Assembly (NCBI GenBank): GCA_964036275.1
Contig: OZ038433.1
Location: 53,089,902 to 53,153,901, forward strand
Length of the DNA: 64,000 bases
Source: Litoditis marina
Lineage: Eukaryota; Nematoda; Chromadorea; Rhabditida; Rhabditidae
Reading direction: 5' to 3'
This document shows, one piece after another, positions 23,520-35,850 of the stretch. Positions within the stretch are counted from its first letter, which is position 1. Every line of letters begins with the position of its first letter. Under the pieces are notes generated by a model, which was not told the origin of the DNA, searched no databases, and saw only the letters and a list, made by a program, of their open reading frames with translations. Position numbers and translations under genes: made by a program.

Positions 23520-25244
23520 TAGTCGTACTAACATTTGGCATCGTGTTAAGATTTCTAATTGATTATAACCTGGAGCGGTATCTTCATGGCGGACCGCATG
23601 AGCTGGTAATAACTCTTACCCATGCCCAGTTTCTCTTCTACGGATCCTACCTCTCCACGGATACTTCTATTTGATCACTTATCTTGGTTGTATTAAAATG
23701 AATAGAGTAACACACGGCAAGTTTTTCGAATGTTTCTCTAATCAAACACAGTAAAAAGGTGAAGAACTGCTGATAGAGCATCCCAGTTCCTCGAAAACTC
23801 CTGTTCAATGAAAACCCAGTTAGTGCATTCGTTGGCAAGCTGCCAAATGCTTATTGGGACTTTTGATTCTTATGTGAAAATTAAGTTCAGCTCTTGTTCA
23901 AATGGACTACGAGGAATCGGCAACATAGTCTGTCCAATTCTGGCATTTAACTGTCACCTCAAATGGATAATCACAGTGTCGACTGCATTTCTACGCCAGA
24001 TCCCATTTTTCGATCGAAAATTTGAGTAAGAAGAATAAGATCTTTAAAAACGGATGTATTTTTCTGTTTTGTCATGAAGTATGGTAACGTCAATTGTCCC
24101 ACTTTTCTCATACCAATTTGCACATACTTGTTATTGTAACAAGATTATCCCATAAGTGGTACAAAAAACCCTTTGCAAATGTCAAAACCTTTTCATTGAA
24201 AACGTGTCTGTAAACAGGAAAATGAATGCTATCAGATAGTTCCATCTTTGGGATGAGATTTTCGATTGGAAGAAGAAGAAAAGGAAAGGGTCATTCGAAA
24301 TCGTACTAATTCACAAGTTTCAGTGTCCACATTTAACGGACAATGTTTTATTGTTCCACTGGAAACTCCGCTGTGTGATGTTCATGGTTGACATCGTCAT
24401 GGAATGTGATTATAAACCAAGCCGTCTGCTGAAATTTCCCAGACACTTTCCAGAAACACGTTTTCCGAATGTTTTGTGCGCTGTGGCTGATAAGTCAAAC
24501 GAATTGAATAGCTCATAACGAAATAGCTAATTTCTGGCTAGCTCGGCGATATCCAGTCTGAGCTGCTATCAAGCTTCCTTAAATGAATTAATACTTGATA
24601 AATAATATTCTCAAGTGCACGAATTGCAGTTTTTGATGCACTATTCGTAACACGATTAGTGTTATCAAATAATATTAATAGTAATTCAATTTCGGATATT
24701 GATATGACAAAACACTCTGAACAAGTGCTAGTTCTCATCCCGACTCCGAAAAGAATGATAAGGGGGGGGGGGGTGACCTACATGTATTTACAAAGATAGG
24801 TTTAGCAACTTTCGAGATCTTCGAAGCCAGCCAATGAATGTGTCAACTTGTGACGAAAAATGACGGGACATGTGTAGGTAGTTTGGATCACATGCGAATG
24901 CTCATGTCAGCAACCCTCAATACCGTACTCGGAATACTAGTCAATTGTACAGTCACTAAAATCTGTTCAACCCAGCAGAACTCAGAAACGTGCAATGACA
25001 TGCTAACTTCACGTCACTATTCAATTTACTCACAGTACAAAAGACTTTGGTAGTGCGACAAACAACTTTCCTCCAATTTTACTTTGCACTGTTTTTACAC
25101 GGAACGTAGTGAAAACCTCTAACAAAACTTGCGTTTTAGTCATTGCATCTCGAAGCTTATCATCAAGCTAAATGAGAAAATATTATTGCACTAATAATAG
25201 AAGTGTCTACTCATTTAATTCAATGTCCTTAATCTTGGTTTCAG

Positions 25245-25378
25245 CCGGTGGTTACAATCACTTAGAAAATGACTATGGACATGATTTGTTTTCTGGTCCA
25301 TTATTCGTAATACGATTAGTATTATTTACAATGAGCAGTTGGTTTAAAAATGAGTCTGAAGTTTGTGAATCTGATTAA
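25245..25378 (+). other. Exon-like open frame, unit A (low confidence)
   Basis: An AG acceptor (TTGGTTTCAG) precedes a frame reading AGGYNHLENDYGHDLF and ending at TAA 25376-25378. The same acceptor position and open frame exist in B (42424-42557) and C (61227-61362). The differences between A and C that I checked are all amino-acid changing, which argues against selection for a protein. Confidence 0.2.
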
Positions 25379-25841
25379 TTTGTTATTCTCAGAAAGAGAA
25401 ATGAACAAGTCTCGTATTTGATTACATGGTACTTTCATGGGCTGTTAATAGAGTTCAAAATTGCGAATTGTCGGATATTCCAGTTGTTGGCTCCTGGAAA
25501 ATTTTCGATTTCAGTTTCGAGTTAGTTACGTCAACAATAATAATAGTTAATAGTAGTGCTCTACAGGGTAATTAAACTTAGTTTTCTCCAGGGTTTCCCC
25601 CCATTTTTTCAATTGGTGTGCTACATCGGAGCCATATCTCAGTACGATTAACACTGTAGGGAACGACGTAAAAAACAGGTTGTACTCTGTAGAACTGTTC
25701 GCAGATGTAATCTTGAAAACTCAATCGGGTCTTGTTACTTTGACGGCGTTGATGATTCTGGTGCATCCGGTTCACGAGGTAGTTAGAGCTTGTGAGCAAA
25801 AATAGTATTTCAAATTACTTCTAAGAATAGATGCACCTTGT

Positions 25842-26213
25842 TCATTCCTCATCCCCAGATGTATAGGTTTTGTCAGTATATACAAGCACCAACAGTGCAC
25901 CGTCTACAGTGAACACCTCACCGTATCGATCATACCAACGTGAGAATGTAAGATCACTTTCAGGATCAAACACAAAGGTAGTCAACCTTGCATTCAAATC
26001 AGTCATCAATCTCGTCACACTTGTCACTGGAGATACATGTGTACCACCGCCACCATTCTGAGCATCAGCTATACCATTCTGCAGTAATTTCAACTGATCT
26101 CTCTGCATATCCATCTGCTCTTGCTGTAACTTCAGCCTCTCTTCTTGCTGCTTCATTTGTTGTTGCTGACCTTGCAACAACTGCACAAGAGTCTCAAACA
26201 TCTGTTCCGACAT
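25842..26213 (-). pseudogene. gag: Truncated gag of a Ty3/gypsy-type retrotransposon
   Basis: The product begins MSEQMFETLVQLLQ and continues through a Gln-rich coiled-coil-like stretch (residues about 15-45), a Gly/Asn linker, then a segment with FDPESDLTFSRWYDRYGEVF. Gag proteins of many nematode-like gypsy elements have FxYDP followed by FxxWYxRYxxVF at this place. Only about the first 110 residues belong to the element. After about position 25886 the frame runs into unit sequence shared with B (43020-43066), which supplies the last dozen residues and the stop. Capsid C-terminal, nucleocapsid, protease, RT and integrase are missing, so it is a dead 5' fragment. Confidence 0.75.
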
Positions 26214-26432
26214 TCTGATTCATTCAATACTGTATCCAATACAAGTAATAGTCACAGAATCTATCACTGGTGAAACCAACACCAACCTTCGATCAACAAA
26301 AAGATCACCAAACTGAACCTCACTCTCTTTTCGATGAAACCAACACCGAAATCCTCTCAATTGCCAGCAACAATGGCAAAGAACTACCTTAAACAAGGCT
26401 AGACACTGCAATCACTCCACACAAGAGCTCTT

Positions 26433-26450
26433 TTGCTATCCTGATCGCCA
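26433..26450 (-). promoter_or_regulatory. Primer-binding site of the gypsy fragment
   Basis: Four bases inside the LTR edge the minus strand reads TGGCGATCAGGATAGC. TGGCG just after the 5' LTR is the usual primer-binding start in many Ty3/gypsy elements, pairing with a tRNA 3' end. Confidence 0.65.
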
Positions 26451-26454
26451 ATTA

Positions 26455-26683
26455 TGTTGTATCCTTAGCCAAAGGATGAACACAATAGTTTTCCACAACT
26501 ATCAACAGGGAGAAGAGAAGAGAAGAGAAGAACCGCTTTATTAGCTGGCAGATGAAACAATACAATAGATAGCCAAAACACTGCGCACGTCACTTCACAC
26601 GTGAACGTGCGCGCTCATGCTAATTAGCTAACGCGTTAACAGGTAAACACTACGGGATAGACAAACATGCCTACTATCCAACA
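26455..26683 (-). mobile_element. LTR of the truncated gypsy element (229 bp)
   Basis: On the minus strand the LTR runs TGTTGGATAG to GGATACAACA, with matching TGTTG/CAACA ends. It contains an AATAAA signal (CTAATAAAGCGG) and a short AGAGAAG tandem. It is the 5' LTR, since the primer site and gag follow. Units B and C lack it at this position. The internal region and 3' LTR are lost. Confidence 0.75.
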
Positions 26684-26999
26684 GCTATCATAACGCAATG
26701 TTTGATCATTCCATTTTTTGAGAGTTTTTGTGTTATTAAACTCGATTGCGAGGCAAGTACGTGAAGTACTTCATGCAAAAATGTACTTAAACTGTGTTGT
26801 CGCAGAGTGAAGAAATTAATTCGAATCGAAACCTTGCTCAATTTGGTTCACTTTCTCTTATCCAAATAACACAAATATGATACATCGCTATAGATGTAAT
26901 GTAATCTGCGTGTTTTTTCTTGATTTCATGTCAATTTTGCTTACTGTCAATTGAAAAGTTCTTTCATGGTGTATGGGTGGAACACTGTTTTGAGCTTCA

Positions 27000-27128
27000 C
27001 AATTCCCTCTGGAAACTCAGATTAAATCGGACACCTACATCACTGGATCGACATTTTGTCCCTTGTTGGTGGGTTTTTGGGTTGTGAAAATCTCAAGAGA
27101 GTTGGAAAAATATGTTTTGAGACACAAG
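27000..27128 (+). pseudogene. Decayed membrane-protein exon (unit A, forward copy)
   Basis: This can be read as a segment containing HHWIDILSLVGGF followed by a donor-like GT after CACAAG, but a stop codon lies upstream in frame and other changes disrupt it. The copy in unit B is at 43620-43747, and inverted relatives lie at about 29155-29245 (A, partial) and 48954-49105 (B). The corresponding place in unit C is the intact exon at 62159-62356, so this appears to be a dead paralogue of that gene. Confidence 0.4.
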
Positions 27129-27298
27129 GTGAAACCATTCATTTTTAATGTTATCGGGAAAAACAATCATTCTCAATGAGAACAAAACCTAGAATAGTGG
27201 TCAGAAGATACGCAACGCTCTTAAGGTATGTTTCCCTAGACCGGCTCACGTAAATTTAGCCTCCAAATAGCCGAAGTGGACCGATAAATTGCTTTCAG

Positions 27299-27476
27299 GT
27301 CGTTTTCTAACAACTACACGTGTATTTAGAATGCAAACAAATCGCGAAGGAAAACCAGATTATAAAATAAGAACGACTTTTCGTCCACCATCCAAAATTG
27401 ATAATTCAGTGATTCTTCAAGTTTCGAAGGTGTATAGAAATTATATTACACAACCAGACATAACCGTTATGCATTA
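27299..27476 (+). other. Exon-like open frame (unit A)
   Basis: It follows a good acceptor (TTGCTTTCAG) and reads GRFLTTTRVFRMQTNREGKP onward to a TAA at 27475. Unit B has the same acceptor and an open frame from 44379 to about 44537. About ten residues differ between the two, so constraint is weak. Unknown function. Confidence 0.25.
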
Positions 27477-29524
27477 ACCAATCGTTACTCGTCAGACTTG
27501 ATAAAGACACGGAGTACCAGATTCAATCGCATATCGTATCTGACAGCACTGAGCTAGGTCAGCAAAACTTATTACCGCCGAATGTATTAAATCTATTGTT
27601 TGCATGTATTGCCTTCAGCTTTGGATCCCGTTGAACAATGATTAACGATTACTGCTTGTTTTGTTAAATATTTCCAAGCATTCATACAGAAGAGTGTTTT
27701 CCCCCGTCGGTGTATGTATAGAGTGCACGAGTTCAATCCATTTCGTTCGAGCTTTTGCATCATTGTAGTAAGACCACATTCATGTATATAACATTTTTAT
27801 TTTCGTACTTATTTCTTTCTGAACCAACATTTATCTTGTTACGAATCCGTTTCACGATCAGGATTTTTTTGCCAAGTAGGAAGAGTTGTTTTAATCTTTA
27901 TACACAAACAATCAGTTCTCTTTCTCGAACTATTTACATTTGTCGTTTTTTGGTCATTGTCGTGACAAGTACCATGACTTTCACATCTCTGAAGCAGCAG
28001 TACATCCCGTATTTATCGGGTTCAGAGAATGATCTGATCCTATGAGGATATTCTCAACCTGCGTCAATGCATCGTGTTCTACCCGGATTAGATCAGACCC
28101 GATTATTTAAACATCACACAGAAGCCATGCTCGCAAATGAATCAGTCAAAATGTCATCACAAGAAACAGCAAACTTAATGTTAAATTAATAAAACGTGAG
28201 GCACCAAGAAATGTGTTCTGTTCGAATTCACCGATTTCAGCAAAAAGTGAACCATACGATGTGGTGACTGAGTGTGCGGCAAAAAAATTTGTTAGCACAA
28301 CGGTTCACAACGTGCGTACGTGGCACGATTACAGACTTTATGCTGTAATGACCCTTCTTTATAGTTACTGTTTGCAGGCATGGAATCATGTGATTCCAGA
28401 TAGCATTACTTGTTTATATAGGAATACATGTGCATAGAAATTGACCAAACAACAATAGTAGCATGCGATCATGGTATTCAGAACAAAACAATCGTTATTT
28501 TGGTTTTTGTTGTTGATAGAAGAAATGTTGATGGAAAGCGATCAAACAAAAACACGTAACATTATTGGTGTACTCGAATGTCAAACTGGACAGCTACTCA
28601 GAACATTCTTTATTGCTTGATTAAAAGGGAGTGCTGCTTTCAAGTCTCCTTCAAATTTACGCTCAAACAGACAGTCTGCGTATCTCCGACCTTCACACTC
28701 TCTTGCAGAAGCCGCTACAAAAGTAGCTGGCCAGATGCATGAGAATTGTCCGAGTGGAACAAAACTTGAATGGTACCTGAACAAGTTTCTCCACACAAAC
28801 TGGTTTGTTGTAGAATTTTCAATTCACGCAGAAAGTGCTTCAGTTATTTCTGCTACTTGCTCGGCGATTCCAATTTAACTCCAACATTATCCCTCGAGTC
28901 GAACTATATTACTTGGTTTCAGCACGAATTGTTCCATTTTGAAGATAGCTGTCACAAGTAAGTATAAAATGATTTATACCAACACTTCCAGTTAGGATCA
29001 TTGGATGATTTCATGATGAACGGAAAGTTGTGTCAAATCTTGTTCTCCGCGGCGAAGGTTTTGTAGTTGCAAGAAACGTCAAACTATCAGAAAATGACCT
29101 GAAACTAACATATAGTTCACAAATTGATCGATTTGGAGTTAAATTTTCTTGAGCCCGTCTAGGCAAACATCCCTTACGAGTTTTGCGTATCTTCTGACCA
29201 CTTTTCTTTTTTTTAAATTGAGAATGATATGACTTGTTTCTCCCACTCACTCTAGCGGAAAATTGCATTGTTCTGCCACAATTGGAGTGAATTAGATTAA
29301 TTGTAAATCGGAAACAAGAAACGTCACAAAGCTGGTGTTCTCTGTTCCGTGAAGCAAACCCAACAATTAAATATTTTCCAACTAGATATGAGGAATCGCG
29401 TTTTGACTAACCGGTAGATATGCACAATAGAGTTGTAATTTTCATGAGATACGCCTGGACACCGTGGGAAATATAGATCTGGAAACGGTGTTTAAGAATA
29501 GAAAAGTTATCAGAACTATTTCAA

Positions 29525-30109
29525 GTCAATTCCTCATGAGAAGTTATTTTAGTTATCACGTCACAACAATTGCAAGCGTTTGCATGTTTTACTATTTGGA
29601 ACTCGGTTCAAATTATGTCCTAGAGTAAACTTGAAGAACAGCAGATCGTTCGTAAGGTTACAAACTGAACGCATTTCATTGTCAAACTTCTCGTACTCTG
29701 TATAATCTCAAAATACTTCACAGAACCGTATCTGTTGTCTTGACTGGTGCCGAATGACAAAATAATTCTTGTGCAGTAGGCAGATAATTTACCGCTCGAA
29801 CCCGTTTGTTATTTCACGTTTCGTTATTCTGCTGTGCCTCAGTCTGCAAGTATCTGAGGCCGTATGTATGAAACATCCCGAACCGGCCCGGGATGTTTCA
29901 TGCACACGGCGTTTCGACCATAATCGTGTTATCACAGAGGACTATGTGGATGATGACAATTGAATGACGTCGGTTGATCGTAAATAGTCCGCGCGTTGGT
30001 TATTTCGACACTCACTGTAGGCTGGAAATAGGTTTTACGTGCGATCGCAGCTCTAAAGAATGTAGGACTAAGAAAGAGTGGAACATCACGTAAAGGTAAC
30101 GTTCGACAA
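29525..30109. repeat. 585-bp block identical to 49422-50006
   Basis: Read base by base, this A/B junction block matches the B/C junction block without a difference that I can find, at a constant offset of 19897. Flanking sequence on both sides differs at several percent. Confidence 0.8.
29869..29900. repeat. Palindrome at the array-unit junction
   Basis: TGAAACATCCCG (29869-29880) and CGGGATGTTTCA (29889-29900) are exact complements around AACCGGCC. The same palindrome is at 49766-49797 just before unit C. A single arm of it occurs in the R1 copies (near 2173 and 6510). It abuts the point where homology to unit A begins. Confidence 0.8.
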
Positions 30110-32147
30110 CAGACACAAAACACTTTGTGGAACAAGTTATTTTATCCTCAGTGAAATGTTTGACAAGCGTTAATTGCAAACGATTCTGTTCTATAACAAC
30201 GTGCAGTTAAAAATTCAAGTAAAACTATAGTGTGAAGAACCTTTATGGATGGTTATGTCAACCATTTGTGTTGATTTTTGGTCTCATCACTGAGATTGAT
30301 CTAGAAACATAATGTTTTCCAGCTGGTAAATAACTAGGCCAATACCCAAAATGGGTAGGGGCTAAACATCAACAGTCGCACAGATCAACTCAAATGATAA
30401 TTCTTTCAATTTTCTGAACTTTTCCAGTATGGCCAATGTTCCTGTTCAAAAACCTTTGTTCTGTAATTTCTAGACCTTTCTAGCGGCGCCACAGTCAATT
30501 AAGAGTGGGGTTGGTTTATTGGACTCGATTCGTTCACCGATCTGAATGTTCTAGAGAGTGTATATAAGTGTTCGAACTGGTTGCCATTTCGGATTGCGTT
30601 ATTCTCTGTAACAGCTGATAAGGCATTGGAAAATGCGTATCGGCAATGATTGCCCTCGCTTTTCGCAGATCAGCGTTTCACCCCTTTGTTTTATACTCAG
30701 TTTCTTTGAAATTTTGTTTGTGCTTGATAATTCGCATTCTGAATGGTATAAACTCCTCAAAGCCGATTTCAAAACAAGAGTTGTGCGTCATTAGAGCTGT
30801 TTTATAAATGGACCCCTTTCTTTCTCGGGACCATGAATATTTCAAGAGAGCATACACTTCTAACTCAATGCCTATTTTGTTCTAGTTGCGTCATGAATCT
30901 AGAAAAGGTTATTTGCTGGACTGTATCAACAAAACTCAAATCTATGAAAATTTGAAAAAAAAAATGTTCTGTTTCATTTCGTGTAGTGCTATAGAACTCG
31001 ATGTAGACCTTCAAAAACCAGCCACGTCCATGTTTCCGTATCACGACATGTTAGGTCTTGTCATCTTTTTTTGCCCACCAAAATGCGTAGAGACGCTGTT
31101 CATTTTTGAATGTGTTCTTATTGTTAATTCAAGTTCCGGGTGAGTTTATTATTAGTTAGCGTCATTCATGTTTCAACGATAATGAGTGGTGAACGGGAAC
31201 TACAATATATAAATACTCATTCTCGCCGACTGCGTCTGAGATTGTTGTTGGCTACAATTTCCCCGGGAAGTGGTAGCTGATTTACGATTTGTTTCTCCTA
31301 CGCAATCTACCCACAATAAACATATATCGACGTATACACGTGAAACACGTGAAAACATAATTCAGAATCTTTCAAAGATAAAGACATATTTTGAGTTTTC
31401 GTAACCTATTGAAGTTCGATTAACTTTGAGAACACAGATTCGTTTTTACATCAGTGTTCAAGTATTGTCTCGCTGTTTTCAATTTCGCTCGAAGAAATAT
31501 AGTTTAGTTATGAATGGAATGTTAAAAAACTAAAACTATTGATAACAGTGAAGGGAAGATTCTAGAATCTGTGCTATCTGTTCATTCAGAAAAACTTTGC
31601 GTTCATCTCGAGATGTTTCTAGTATACATTTTGCTACCTCTAAAAGGTAAAAAAAGCTTCATTTCCTCAAAAGATTTTCTATGCATAGACTCCGTCTTCT
31701 TTGATTATATAAGCTTCTAAGAACATTTGCGTATTATCGCCACGTGTTCAAAGCCGGACTCAGACGATTTTATAGTGGACTTAATGACAAATTCTGCTCA
31801 TCGAAGTTTTTTTTTTCCATGAGGAACTTTTCTATCATTGAACCGGCTTTCCGTTCCATTATTTTGATTGGATGACTTGTTATAGTAGAGATAAGCAGGT
31901 TATGATACTTTGTGTCGCGATCTACTTCTTTGAGAGTAACTTCACACGTGTCATGATTTCTGACATAGATAGGCATCCAAATGTGGGGATTCAGTCGACA
32001 ATAGATGATTACTGATCATTGAGCTGGTATCAATCGCAAAACAGGATTGTTACTAGAATCATTTTATCGTTATCTTTGAACCCTTCCACAAAGGGTCCAA
32101 CAAGTGAATGATCAATTGAGCATGAATAAACGTATTTGTCTTCAAAG

Positions 32148-32257
32148 AAGGACTAATATGTGGACCAATCCCAACGCTTCAGTCCCTTAAACTGCAATGC
32201 ATTTTTCAATTGCAGTTCAAAGAACCGATACGTCGGGGTTGGTTCACATTATCGTCT
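32148..32257. mobile_element. Fold-back MITE-like hairpin, family 1 (unit B)
   Basis: Orthologous to 14628-14737 in unit A, so it was present before the array duplicated. Confidence 0.65.
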
Positions 32258-33684
32258 TGTTTTGAGTGCTAAAACAAATATTTATGTTATTGATCTCTGT
32301 TGTGATACAGCATTATAGTTCAGAGACCCTGTCGGTCTTTTCTGAGCACTACCTATATTGAGAACGATCTTTTCCTGCGTCCATAAATTTCTAAGATGTC
32401 ATCGTGCTATCGCCAATTGGCAGTGAGCCAAGGTTCAAAAGTCGTTCTTTCTCCAGCGCGGTAGTGCAAACGACCGCATTTTTCTCTGCAATCTGCGCCG
32501 TGTGTTTTATGGGGTGACGCGATTGCGAAGACATGACGAAATCTCGCAACGGTATGTACAAGAAGACGAAGATTGGTCAATTACATAGTGACCGCGAAAC
32601 ATTTGCGCGAATCAGTTTATTTCGTGGAAAATAATTGCTCACTACGCTTAAAAATGTTGGTGCGAGTTGGGTTCTGATACCCTTGTTTAACGAGATTTTT
32701 TGCCAACGTTTCCAACATGAACCAGAGCAATGGTAGATCTCGAATTTAAAAATTAGAAATGTGCAGCCATCTTCGCTGAACCGAGACCAGGCCTGACATT
32801 CTAGTGAACATTTCATCTGGAATGTTCTCTTCTCAGAGGTGTATGTTCTAGAGCAAAAACTGCCGTAACACGGTGCTCATCCCAGTGTCTCAGCAACAAT
32901 GATCGAGTATATTTTTATCTCATGCATGATGTGGTGCTGTTAATGAAAAAATAAAGAGCACTTGTCATGTAATCTATAATCAAATCGTACTTAATCTTGA
33001 GCTATACATTGGCGTCAGTTCTTTACAACATTTTTGTGCTATCGCGCTTTTGACTATATCATGATTGAAAAATAGGCTCCAACTCCAACCTATGAGATAT
33101 TGCACTGCGCTACAGGCAAAGTATCAATCATTAAAGCTGAATAGATTCAATTCGTTCAACAACTTATTGAAATATTATTTGAGTTCATAACGACAAACGT
33201 GTTCTTTGTCTTTGGGAACCATTCATCAAAGTTTTCCACGACACAAAGTACACAATAAATACTGGTAGCGTGATTTGGTGAATCACCTGAATGTGTCGCA
33301 TTGGTGGTATTTTGCAGCCTTATCAGCCACTTTTGCACCACATAGTTAAGATTATGATAAGGTTAACTATAACGAATATATGTATAACTAGATAAGAATA
33401 TTAAACTACAATTTGGCAAAACTACAAATCGTTTGACGCCGTTTAGGTGTCGTGTGAAGATGTTGAATTCGGCTATCCTCCAAGCGACTGGCTGTAACAT
33501 TAATGTAGTCTGATCATGATTAAATCACGTTATAGATACATTCACAACCTACTATTAATTGAGGCAGGAGTGAGAAAAGGTTGCTCACTCCAAAAAAAGG
33601 TTGCCAAAATCAGTAATGTCTACCATCGATAGTCTTAGTCTTTTATGATATAGTCGAATGTTCAGACACCAAACATCTCGCTCG

Positions 33685-33710
33685 CCCCCCCCCCCCCCCC
33701 CCCCCCCCCC
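33685..33710. repeat. C26 homopolymer
   Basis: A run of 26 C (G on the minus strand) next to a CT microsatellite. Unit A has only CCCCCCTTCCCC here, so the run expanded in B. Such runs form G-quadruplex or i-motif structures and are prone to sequencing error. Confidence 0.9.
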
Positions 33711-33724
33711 ACCCTCAACCTGCT

Positions 33725-33726
<2 letters not shown>

Positions 33727-33804
<78 letters not shown>

Positions 33805-33845
33805 CTCTATCTCCCCCCCCCCTCTCTCTCTCATTTTCTCTCTCA
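33727..33845. repeat. (CT)n microsatellite (unit B)
   Basis: CT dinucleotides interrupted by a C10 run at 33813-33822. Confidence 0.9.
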
Positions 33846-35627
33846 GAATTGAACTAAAACAACGTTTCTTTTCGTTCTCAGCGACATCTATTAACAGAGA
33901 TCACTATGAACACAGAAAAGTTCAATTGAGCCATTAACATCTGACGCAACACTTGACATTAGCCGTGAATACAGCCGTGCTGCACTAGCATCTTCAGAAG
34001 AAGATCTCTCTGAAGCTGACATTCCATGTGTGTTTTCCTTTGCATCCGATCTTTTGTTGATGGCATTTTTGACCGAACAACATTCTTGACGTCATATGAT
34101 GCTAGAAATCGCCGGGAGCGAGTTCAGTTACTATCGAACCTGAGCAAATTCTACAGGGAACAGAGGGTAGTGAGGTCACTTTTTGGAGGACAAGCGTTTT
34201 TCGCACATGCCTGCTTGAGACTGCAGAATGAAACCAGAGTACAACAACTTTTGCAACCATGTCAAGCTCAGAGCAGTAACTATTCTCACTGTATATCTGT
34301 ATACACTACTAATAGAACATGTGGTGTTACCAAATCTATCCGGTGGGAACAAACCTGTAGTTTGGTCTGATCAAACAGCAAATATACCAAATAACAGTTG
34401 TAAACGAGATGAGCAAATTACAAAGTCAGTGTATGAGTATGACATGTGGTTTGAACGATCCCTGTAACCTCACACCCAACGTTCACATGAAACTCCAGCC
34501 TCTCTTTGCTAGATGTTTCAGTCGCCAAGATTCTTCCCTGATGAAATCAAACTTCGTATCGTCAGATTCTTTTCGAACTGAGACTTTCCTTCCTCATTTC
34601 CTTATTCCTTCTCGAAATTAACGATTTAACAATTGCATACTTTAGGTTCACACAATGTTCGCTCATCTTAAGTGCTTTTTACAACAGTCCACTAAAATTT
34701 TGCAGACAATGGCATTTAAGTGAGATAGATCAGCTTCAAATCTTCACTTTTTAACTAATATGATGTTTGGTAAGCTGGATCTGGAATATTAAACACTCCC
34801 TCAAATCTCAGATAATCCTTGACCATTTTACTGTGTCCCAATCAGTGTTCTTATCTTTCACGGAAAAGTATCCAAATTACCCGGGGATTGAATCTATTCG
34901 CAGCTCGGATAATGGAAACGCCATTCAAATTCCATTTTAGGAAACTCACAAGGGTATGAAGAGCGACCAATAGGAAGATTAAACATTAAAAGTTCACGTA
35001 CAATTGAGACTAGACTGCAACTGTCTAGACTTTACTTGGTTGGCAAAGTGTAACACCCAAAGACACTAGAGTGTGATAATATCACATTATATTATCCGGG
35101 TTGAAATGACTTCAACTGTGTGTTCTATGTCTCGAGTAATTCAGCTCCAAGTTTTACAGACATATTTTCAAAGTTTCACTGTTCGAAGTCGAATAGTTTC
35201 TCGATCAGAAACGTTTTGATTTTGAGAATTCAAGTCGATAGACGAAAAAATGTTTGTTTATATATCTATGTTTTCATACAAAACTACGTGAATGTGTGGG
35301 TTTCGGCGCAACGATTTACAGATTGCACTTTCCGTAATCTGTGAACTTTGGTTCAGTTCAGACATACGCCAGATTTCATTGTTAATCTATAGATCGAAGG
35401 CGTAAGTGGCTAAAATTTGGAAAGCTGTTTAATTGAAACTAGATGTGATTTGGGGCTTAACCGGTGAAACTTCTTGATTTTGCTCTTCGATCAGCTTTTA
35501 AAGTCGTTCCATTCTTAGCTGAATGACTGGGAATGGATTGATATTGTCAGCGACAGAGTAGACGTAGTATACGACCTATCGTAGTTATCTGCGTTCCGTT
35601 GCGGAGATCAGAGGTGGAAATAGAAAG

Positions 35628-35760
35628 AGAAATAGAGAAAGAGGGGGAGACGAGAGCGGGGTACAGACGAAGAGTACAGACAGAAGATAGAGAGAGAGAG
35701 CGAAAGAAAGAGAGAAAGAATAAAAAGGGTAGAGAGAGAAAGAGAGAGAAAGAAAGATAA

Positions 35761-35792
<32 letters not shown>

Positions 35793-35850
35793 ATAGAATG
35801 AGAGATATGAAAAAAAGCGACCGGAAAAGAGAGAGGAAAGAGGGAGAACC
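35628..35850. repeat. GA-rich simple repeat (unit B)
   Basis: Counterpart of 17866-18108. Frames across it are not genes. Confidence 0.85.

Larger units (their letters stand above)
12367..29910. repeat. Tandem array unit A (17.5 kb)
   Basis: Begins at GTTTCGACCATAATCG and is collinear with units B and C. Matching landmarks include 16488/34228/54016, 21082/38835/57700 and 25172/42351/61150. Private insertions in A: a TAA array (13758-13868), a 338-bp element (21941-22278), a fold-back element (23350-23519) and an LTR-gag fragment (25886-26683). A has lost about 0.2 kb near 24775 and 0.45 kb near 27222 that B retains. Outside the features listed separately I see no intact gene, only short frames that are interrupted or differ freely between copies. 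Confidence 0.9.

Noticed and set aside
34026..34370. 114-codon frame in unit B with relatives in A and C
   Set aside because: Unit A has a stop after about 35 codons, unit C a frame change, and overlapping minus-strand frames are equally open. Probably chance.
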